Of a stretch of 64,000 nucleotides of DNA, positions 57,139 to 64,000 are shown in pieces. Made by a program: the position numbers and the translations under genes. Below the pieces are notes generated by a model. That model was not told where the DNA came from. It saw only the letters and a program-made list of their open reading frames with translations, and ran no database searches. The DNA comes from Naegleria lovaniensis (lineage: Eukaryota; Heterolobosea; Eutetramitea; Acrasida; Naegleriidae). The stretch's first letter is position 1, and each line of letters opens with the position of its first letter. The stretch spans positions 558,001 through 622,000 of the forward strand of contig NW_025407836.1 of the NCBI RefSeq assembly GCF_003324165.1. The letters are read 5' to 3'.

Positions 57139-60100
57139 ATGAAGTTCCGAGTCTCATCGTCGTTACTTGTTTTCGCTCTCATCATCGTACTGACATTGAT
57201 TTTGGAAGAACAGCTGTTCTTGGGATATTCTCGAGCGTTATCTTCTCCCTATTTTCAAACTCAAACTATTCTTTCATGGGGTCGAAATGTGGATGGAGAA
57301 GCTGGATTTGGAAATTTATTGAAAAATTCATTCATGATGCCGACGTTGAATAATGATCTTGTGAATTATTTTATTTCGAATCAAGGAGGGACTTATAATT
57401 TGGCATTGGAGATGCCTGTGGGTTCGGAAGTTCCAAAAGATGTCGCTTTGAATGTTCGACATGTGACAGCTGGTGCTGATTCTACAACATTTGTCATTGA
57501 TTTCAAAAATACGACATCGGATTTATTTATTTCACAACATGTTTTTTCATGTGGATATAATAAGGATGGAATTGCAGGAATTGGAGCTGTTCCTATCATT
57601 GCTACAGATTTGACTTTGAATTATGCCTATACCAAAAATGGTAATTCTCAAAATCCACTCTTTGGAAAAAACATTTCTAGTATTGCCTGTGGTTATTCCA
57701 CTTGTCTTGCCTGCTCCGAAGATGGACTCACCTACATTCGACAAACAACCTTGACAGGTGGCAGTCCATGGACTCTCGTCACATTACCTTCATCCTTTCA
57801 AGATCCAGAAACACTTGAAACGATTACCAATGTGAAATGTTCACAAGTCGCACTCGGTGGTAAATTAGGCGATGAAACCAAGTTTGTCTTGACTCAGAAT
57901 GGTTTTGTTTTTTCATGGGGATCTTTTAATAAGGGAATTCGAGGACATGGTGTCGATGGCACGTTGGTATCCAATCCAACCTTAATTCCAACATTGAGAG
58001 GAATGTATCATGTTTCTTCAACGCCAGATTTTGCCGATAGTGGAATGAGTGCTGTGGCTGCATTTGTCAATGCTACTGGAGCGTATTTTATGGGATATAA
58101 CATTTATTCGTTTGGAACGAGTGTGGATTATCAAGTGTATAATTACCCAGTTTTTGTGTCTAGTTTGGATTATGTCACTTCTGGACCTATCCAATCGATT
58201 CATTTTGGAACAAAACATGTATTGATTTTAACACAATATGGACATGTGTTTACAATGGGAGATAATGATGACCGACAAGTTCTACCAGAAGGAGGAAATG
58301 GAAACATTCCAACGCCGACCAATCTGACCGTTCATTTTCCAAACTTGGTCTCAAAAATTGTGGAATGTTCTGTTTCGAATTTTGCATGTCTTTGCCAAAC
58401 TGAAAATGGAAATGTGTATACATGGGGAAATATTTATCAAGCTGGAATTACGAATAATAATGTTGTGAATTTGATGAACATTCCGAATGGATCGACGCCA
58501 AAAGCTGCAAAATTACTCTCTCAATACGGATTTGTTGTTACCGACAATGCTGTGTATTCCTTTGGATTTAATTTGAATGGACAACAATGTGTTTCAGATT
58601 CAAAGGTGAGTATTCGATTGTGTGTGCATAATGATCGTAATGAATCCATGATCTCCCAAAATTGGTTTCCTTAATTACCTTATATTCATGAATGTTTCAT
58701 TTTGCCATTGTTGCGACTTGTGTGAACATTTATATAGATTATCAAAACACCTAGTGTAGTGGCCACTCCAACACAACCTGTTGCCAAACTTGTCACTGGT
58801 GATTCGTGTACGTTCGCCATCGAGCATACCATCGCCACAAGTATTGAACAAATTTATCTCTACGGAAACTGCAGCAACACGTTGGCATTGGCAGGTAGCT
58901 CTCCAAATCCAAATTTGATTTCATTTCCTTATTCAGCACTCTCTCTAGACAGTGTGGTAGGAACTGTTACTAATTTTCTTGATCTCTCTATTCATATGGG
59001 AGCTCATGTCATGGCTGTGAGTTTTGATGGAAATGCATTCTCATGGGGTAAAAACGACCGTTATCAATTAGGAAATAACATGTTTTATACGAGTACCATT
59101 TCGAATAATTTAACATTATATTCAAGTGCTTTGGGTTTTGCTGTTTCACAAGTGGCGACTGGATTCGATCATTCTGTATTGTTACTTTCAGATGGAATGA
59201 CTCTGTACGGAGTTGGAGGAAATGCTGAAGGACAATTAAGTGGAATGTATTGGTATCAAGGAAATAATTTTGATGTTCAAAATTTGAGAGTTTTGAATGT
59301 CACTCATGTTGTGAATGCATCCAACAATGAATACATTACACAAGTTGTTGCTGGACATCGCGTGACATTTGTGTTAACGAATCATGGACGAGTGTTTGGA
59401 AGTGGAGACAACAAGAAGGGTCAAATTTCTTCCAATATTGGTTCGAGTAATTATTGGGATTTTGAACAAGTGAAAGGAGGAGTGATGGATACGAAACGAA
59501 TTCGAAAAATTGTATTGGGAACTCATTTGATTTTATTGGCTGATGATTTTACGGCCATGATTTTCAATCAGACAAGTTCACTCATTCCATTACCAAATTC
59601 AGAATTAATTATGGATGCATTTTCAAGTGAAACAAACACGTATTTCATCACTCAATCTGGAAATATCTATGGAATGGGTTCGAATATTTATTTTGAAATT
59701 TCCAGCAAGTACAATTTGTCACAAATTTCAAAACCCGTTCTTGCCATCTCAAGATCCGAGTTAGGAGGAATGCCTTATATGGGATCCTGTGGAAAACATC
59801 ATGCTCGGTTGCAGTTGCTCTCGATTGGAGCTGTCATGGAGTTTCAGCATCGTTCTCCAATGTCTGTTCAGGAAATGGTCTCTGTCTCTCTCAAGACCAT
59901 TGTCTCTGTAAGCCAAATATTTTCGGACAAAATTGTGACATTTTCCAATGCAATGGTATCTTGTCCAATTCATCCAATGCACCATTCGCATGTTCTGGAA
60001 ATGGTATTTGTAATGCCAATGGGACTTGTTCATGTTTTTCACAATATTTTGGTGTGAATTGTGAAAATTTTCAATGTTTTGGAAAATGGAACAATGACAC

Positions 60101-60308
60101 TGTGAATGTGTGTCAAGGAAGAGGAAATTGTGTAGCACCTGATACCTGTCAGTGTCATTCAGCATTGGGATTCTATGGAAATGAGTGTCAATACAAGTCA
60201 TGTTTTGATACCATTGCCAATGAAGAAGCATTGGTGCCATTCGCTTCAAAACGAAGAATCTCGTTGAAAACTCAATTTTGTACGAAAATGAACATCCATG
60301 TCATGTAA
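57139..60308 (+). CDS. Secreted RCC1-repeat protein with EGF-like C terminus
   Basis: Exons 57139-58605 and 58738 onward (132-nt GT-AG intron, phase 0). A signal peptide (SSLLVFALIIVLTLIL) is followed by RCC1-type blades: ILSWGRNVDGEAGFGN, QHVFSCGYNKDGIAGIG, GFVFSWGSFNKGIRGHG, GHVFTMGDNDD, AFSWGKNDRYQLGNN and GRVFGSGDNKKGQISS. One base is lost near 59808 (CATGCTCGG): repair gives CGKHHASVAVALDWSCHGVS and leads into EGF-like repeats (CSGNGLCLSQDHCLC; CSGNGICNANGTCSCFSQYF; CQGRGNCVAPDTCQC). The C terminus past 60240 loses the Cys pattern, so another base may be missing and the stop at 60308 is provisional. RCC1 blades on a secreted or surface protein are unusual outside such protists. Confidence 0.88.
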
Positions 60309-60527
60309 TTGTACGTATACTCGAATATTCGGAGCTTTCCGAATGATGATCATAAAGAGTTGTTCCCTCTTTGCGCGATTTACAGAAAAAAAATACAACA
60401 CAACATTCCTGGCACTTGTTGATTCTACTTTCGGAAGTGGTGGTTATACAAAATTAGCGGTTATCATCATTGCAAATTATTAGATTATCGGAATAGTATT
60501 ATTCTACGTAGATATAACAATTCTAAT

Positions 60528-61511
60528 ATGGTTGAAATTACTGAAGAATTGCTTCGGAAAAGAAGCGAACACAATGAAGGGCAATTATCCACTCTTAAAG
60601 AAATTACATTGCATCAATTTGATATTGAGGAAATTAATGAAGTATTGGGAGTCTTTTGCCGAGAATTACAAATTTTGTATTTACAAAACAATTTGATTGG
60701 GACTATCAAAAATTTGCATCATTTGAAAGATCTGAGATATCTCAATATGGCTGTCAATAATTTAACAAGAGTAGAGGGATTGGAATCGAATGAACATTTA
60801 GAAAAATTGGATCTGACTGCAAACTTTGTTTGGGATTTGCTGAGTGTGGAACGATTGAAATGCAATTACAATTTAAAAGAATTACACTTGTTGGGTAATC
60901 CTTGCACGAAATATGAAAACTATAGATTGTTTGTGATTGGTACTTTGCCTCATTTGCAAATTCTCGACGGAGATAAGGTTTCCAAAAGCGAGAAAATTCT
61001 TGCTGAACAATTACTTGCTCAAATTCGAATCTCCATCCAAGAAGAACAACAACGAGTCAATGTGACCGAGTTAATGAAAGCGATCGAGCAACGAAATGAA
61101 GACAAGAAGGAAATTGCAAACTCCAAAAACGAACGAGAGAAGGCACAAGAAAAGAATATCGATGGTATTGGCGAAGTAGATCGATTGGGTTCTTTGTCTA
61201 GTGGTCCCAAACTCACACCAGAACAAGAAATTGAAAAGTATGGAAAAGTCATGCAAAAGAATGAAGGAAAATGGCAATTCAAATTCTTTGAAGAAAAAGG
61301 CCACTATGTGTTAGACATCCCAGCAGGAAAGTACATGTCACTCAGCTACGTCGATATTGATGTTCAGCCCACTTGGGTTCGTGTCACCATTAAGGGGAAA
61401 GTACTGCAATTGAGATTTGACAAGGAAGTGTCATCATCCAAAGCTTCAGCTCAACGATCGACGGTGACTGGAAATATTGTCATTCGGGTGCCCATTTCAA
61501 ACAATCCATAA
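60528..61511 (+). CDS. DNAAF11: Dynein axonemal assembly factor 11 (LRRC6/seahorse)
   Basis: Intronless, 327 residues. The N terminus MVEITEELLRKRSEHNEGQ and following LRRs (LQILYLQNNLIGTIKNLHHL, LRYLNMAVNNLTRVEGLES, LEKLDLTANFVWDLLSVE, LKELHLLGNPC) with the LRR cap YRLFVIGTLPHLQILDGDKV match LRRC6/TilB closely. A coiled-coil Lys/Glu-rich linker leads to a CS (p23-like) domain at about 245-327 (YVLDIPAGKYMSLSYVDIDV, TWVRVTIKGKVLQL). The protein is shorter than the human one (466 residues), mainly in the linker and tail. It pre-assembles axonemal dynein arms in the cytoplasm, showing that the organism can build motile flagella. No frame break. Confidence 0.95.
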   Translation: MVEITEELLRKRSEHNEGQLSTLKEITLHQFDIEEINEVLGVFCRELQILYLQNNLIGTIKNLHHLKDLRYLNMAVNNLTRVEGLESNEHLEKLDLTANFVWDLLSVERLKCNYNLKELHLLGNPCTKYENYRLFVIGTLPHLQILDGDKVSKSEKILAEQLLAQIRISIQEEQQRVNVTELMKAIEQRNEDKKEIANSKNEREKAQEKNIDGIGEVDRLGSLSSGPKLTPEQEIEKYGKVMQKNEGKWQFKFFEEKGHYVLDIPAGKYMSLSYVDIDVQPTWVRVTIKGKVLQLRFDKEVSSSKASAQRSTVTGNIVIRVPISNNP

Positions 61512-61566
61512 TACTTTTTAATTTATTGTAAAATTTATAAATCGTGCTATAATCAACTCAAAAAAA

Positions 61567-63194
61567 ATGAGTAAATTCCGATTGATGAAATTTGGCACTC
61601 GTCTTCTCGATCTCGGTACGTCTTGGCGTATTTTTCGAATTTGGCTGAAAATATTGTCCATATGAAAATGTTGTCATGTTTTAAAATTTCGATGATGATT
61701 CATTCTTTCACATTTCAAAAATAATTTTGTAAAAATCTGAATTTTGTTCACACAGAGACCACATTGTTATGCGGACAAACATTCACATGGAAACATTTCA
61801 AAACATCACATTCATCTTCCTTTGTCGGAGTTCTTGGAAATCACGTGTTGGAATTGACAACCAAGCCAAGTGCTCATCTCATATTTCACAGCAACAACAA
61901 CAACTCGGATGAAAATAATACAAAATTAAAATTGGAAGATATGAATATAAATGTAAATGGTGCATCGACTTGTTCGAGTGTTGGCTCTTCTTCCTCGAAT
62001 GATCATTCAGAAACAGATCAGCATGTTTATTATAGAAAATTATTTCCAATGAACCATTCTGAACCATTCAATGAAACACAAGATGAAACTTCTCTTCATG
62101 CAGAAATTGAGCAATTAATGGATGAATTTTTCCATTTCCAAACGTATGACATTGATGCCTTACATGAAACTTTTGCAACATGCGATCCAAAATTATTTGG
62201 AAAAATTGTCAAGTATTATCAAGGATGGAGATTATTGAAATTGGAACCAATTGAAACTCTGTTTTCGTTTATTTGCAGTTCCAATAATAACGTTGCGAGA
62301 ATTACGAAAATGGTTCAATCGTTATGTGAAGATTATGGAACGTATTTGGGTCAATTCAGTATTGACGAAGGAAAAACAACATTTCCAATGTATAAATTCC
62401 CAACATTGAACCAATTAGAGAGCTGTACAGAACAGGCGTTAAAGTAGGTATTAATTTTGAAATTTTGAAAGAAATTTGATGTTAAATTTTTGTTACACTT
62501 GTTTTGGAACATTGATCTTTGGATCATGAAAATTGTTAACATCATTAGAGACAAAAATTTTGGATATCGAGCGAAATACATCATTCAAACCATTCAAAAG
62601 TTAAAGAAAAAACCAGAAAATTATCTTGTTTCATTGCAAAATAAGGAACTATATCCCACCACTCACAGCGTTTTGGACGAATTGAAGCAATTTTCTGGAG
62701 TGGGAATGAAAGTGGCTTCCTGTATTGCATTATATTGTTGCAATCGATTTGATTGTGTTCCAACCGATGTTCACATTCTAAGAATTGCCCGAAATTGTTA
62801 TCCATCCATGAAGAAGTGTGTTCAAGAAAAGAAAACTCTCTCTGAAAAGGATGTGAAATTGGTCATGAAAGAATTTGTGAATATCTTTGGAGAATATGCT
62901 GGTCTTGCTCAAATGATTCTTTATGGAAGTCAATTATCTGCATTTAAGGAAAGAATTCCACAAGATGTGAGAACAAGTCTATTTTCTGACGGAAACAAGA
63001 AGAGATTGAAAAAAACGGAAAGTAGTGACGAAGAGGAGGACGAGGACGAACAGGATTCAGAAAACACTTCTGACCAAGATTCATCCAAAGATTCAGCCTC
63101 TTCAGAACGAGTGGAGAAAACTGAATTGGAAGAGCAAGAACAAGCTCCCAAAAAGAGAAAAGTGGTCCAATCAAGAAAGGCAACACGCAAGTAA
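61567..63194 (+). CDS. OGG1: 8-oxoguanine DNA glycosylase/AP lyase
   Basis: Base-excision repair enzyme removing 8-oxoguanine in the nucleus or mitochondria. Exons 61567-61615, 61756-62443 and 62549-63194, GT-AG introns of 140 and 105 nt, phases consistent, 460 residues. Signatures: LLCGQTFTWKHF in the N-terminal domain; IEPxETLFSFICSSNNNVARI-type segment; NFGYRAKYI; and the helix-hairpin-helix with catalytic Lys (FSGVGMKVASC) and Asp (VPTDVHILRIARNC). Compared with human OGG1, there is a Ser/Asn-rich insertion near residues 60-110 and an acidic, then basic C-terminal tail (EEEDEDEQ ... PKKRKVV) ending in a likely nuclear localisation signal. No frame break. Confidence 0.95.
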
Positions 63195-63403
63195 TGTTTC
63201 AAGTGTTACTTGTTGACATCATCTTTTTGTTCTCTTGTCAAAAGACCTCTCCCTTTGGATCCTGCTTACAATTCCAAAGAGCAAACGAAAATTCTTCAAA
63301 AAAAATTCTTGATGCAAAGTTCATAAATTCACCTCCGACGACTCATCCTTCTTCTTTTCTTTCATCATCAAATATACATTCAAAATATTTACAAACATTG
63401 TGA

Positions 63404-64000
63404 ATGACATCAACACTGCCAGAAGTGGTGCAAGAATTTAGCACTGCTTTGCAGACGGATTTGCAAACCAATGATAGGATGCAAATTGATATGCTCACAG
63501 AAATTGCCAATGATAATATTGAATATTGTAGGGATATTGCAAAAGTATTGTGTACAAGAATTAATATTGTATGTAGTGTTAGAATAGTATGAACATGTTG
63601 GATGAAAGATAATTAATCATCAAATATAATTAATGATTTGACCAATTTGATGAATATTAATATATTCTTGAATCGGACAAACAACAAAATAATATTGTTA
63701 TTACACAATGATGATGAACACAAATGATCCTCTTTCATTACATAATTTTTAATCATGATCATATTCTGTTGAAACGCGCATGATGATTGTTTGCAATGGT
63801 TATACACTGTATTATTAAAAACACAACAATCGTAGGCTCCTGCCCCTCAGAAAATCATCTCCTCTATCTTCTAGATTCCATTGCCAAACGAATTGGAAAA
63901 CAATACGTTGAAGAGTTTGGCAAACAAATTTCCGATGTCTTCTTCCGAGCATTCAAAGAGAATAAAGACGATCCCAAAATGAGAGCAAGTTATTTGAAGC
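63404..64000 (+). CDS. CID-domain protein, PCF11-like (partial)
   Basis: ATG 63404; exon 1 63404-63568, 267-nt GT-AG intron, exon 2 from 63836 to the window edge. The N-terminal helices (MLTEIANDNIEYCRDIAKVL) and LYLLDSIAKRIGKQYVEEFG match the CTD-interaction domain of PCF11-type 3'-end processing factors, which bind the phosphorylated RNA polymerase II tail during termination. One C is missing in the CCCC run at about 63841-63845: the sequence gives APAPQK and a quick stop, whereas one added base gives APAPSENHLLYLLDSIAKR. The rest of the gene lies outside the window, so other CID proteins (SCAF, RPRD) are not excluded. Confidence 0.75.

Overview
The window is nuclear DNA of a unicellular eukaryote, most likely a heterolobosean amoeboflagellate of the Naegleria type. 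The sequence is AT-rich and very gene-dense. Genes lie on both strands with short spacers and carry 0-4 small GT-AG introns (about 48-350 nt, donors mostly GTAAGT or GTATGT). Protein families fit too: several RCC1-repeat proteins, F-box and BTB proteins, a ciliary dynein-arm assembly factor (DNAAF11), a subtilase and many Ser/Asn/Gln/Thr-rich proteins. I see no rRNA, tRNA, CRISPR array or transposon. The genus is an inference from gene content, not from a search.

Layout. 1-3.5 kb: C-terminally cut large unknown protein (-). 3.9-6.8 kb: zinc-cluster (Zn2Cys6) regulator (+). 7.0-9.7 kb: two tandem paralogues (-) for secreted proteins with an acidic segment, a Gly/Arg- or Lys-rich cationic segment and an 8-Cys C-terminal domain; this is the most unusual item here. 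10-13 kb: F-box-like and low-complexity proteins. 14.5-21.4 kb: RCC1 protein, casein kinase 1, charged coiled-coil protein, second RCC1-like protein. 22-28.4 kb: membrane subtilase and diphthamide synthetase DPH6. 28.5-33.5 kb: mitoribosomal mS41, unknown protein, Med27-like protein, small CX9C protein, SCCPDH-like oxidoreductase. 33.6-38.6 kb: BTB-ARF fusion (-) and LMBR1-like membrane protein (+). 38.9-46.9 kb: unknown, F-box, pseudokinase-C2 and unknown proteins (+). 47.1-51.3 kb: G6PD (-) and 6-phosphogluconate dehydrogenase (+), head to head, so two oxidative pentose-phosphate enzymes share one 0.5-kb spacer. 51.4-57 kb: tetraspan protein, TPR protein and two decayed gene relics. 57.1-64 kb: secreted RCC1-EGF protein, DNAAF11, OGG1 and a PCF11-like CID protein running off the end.

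A pattern crosses the whole window. About half the multi-domain genes are broken by frame changes, and where family conservation lets me place them nearly all are repaired by adding exactly one base, usually in a homopolymer (for example casein kinase 1, 6PGDH, subtilase, DPH6, BTB-ARF, RCC1-EGF, PCF11). Uniform single-base loss spread over unrelated housekeeping genes looks like deletion-biased sequencing or assembly error rather than pseudogenes, so the spans below join the pieces and note each break. G6PD, DNAAF11, OGG1, mS41, SCCPDH and both cationic-protein genes read cleanly.
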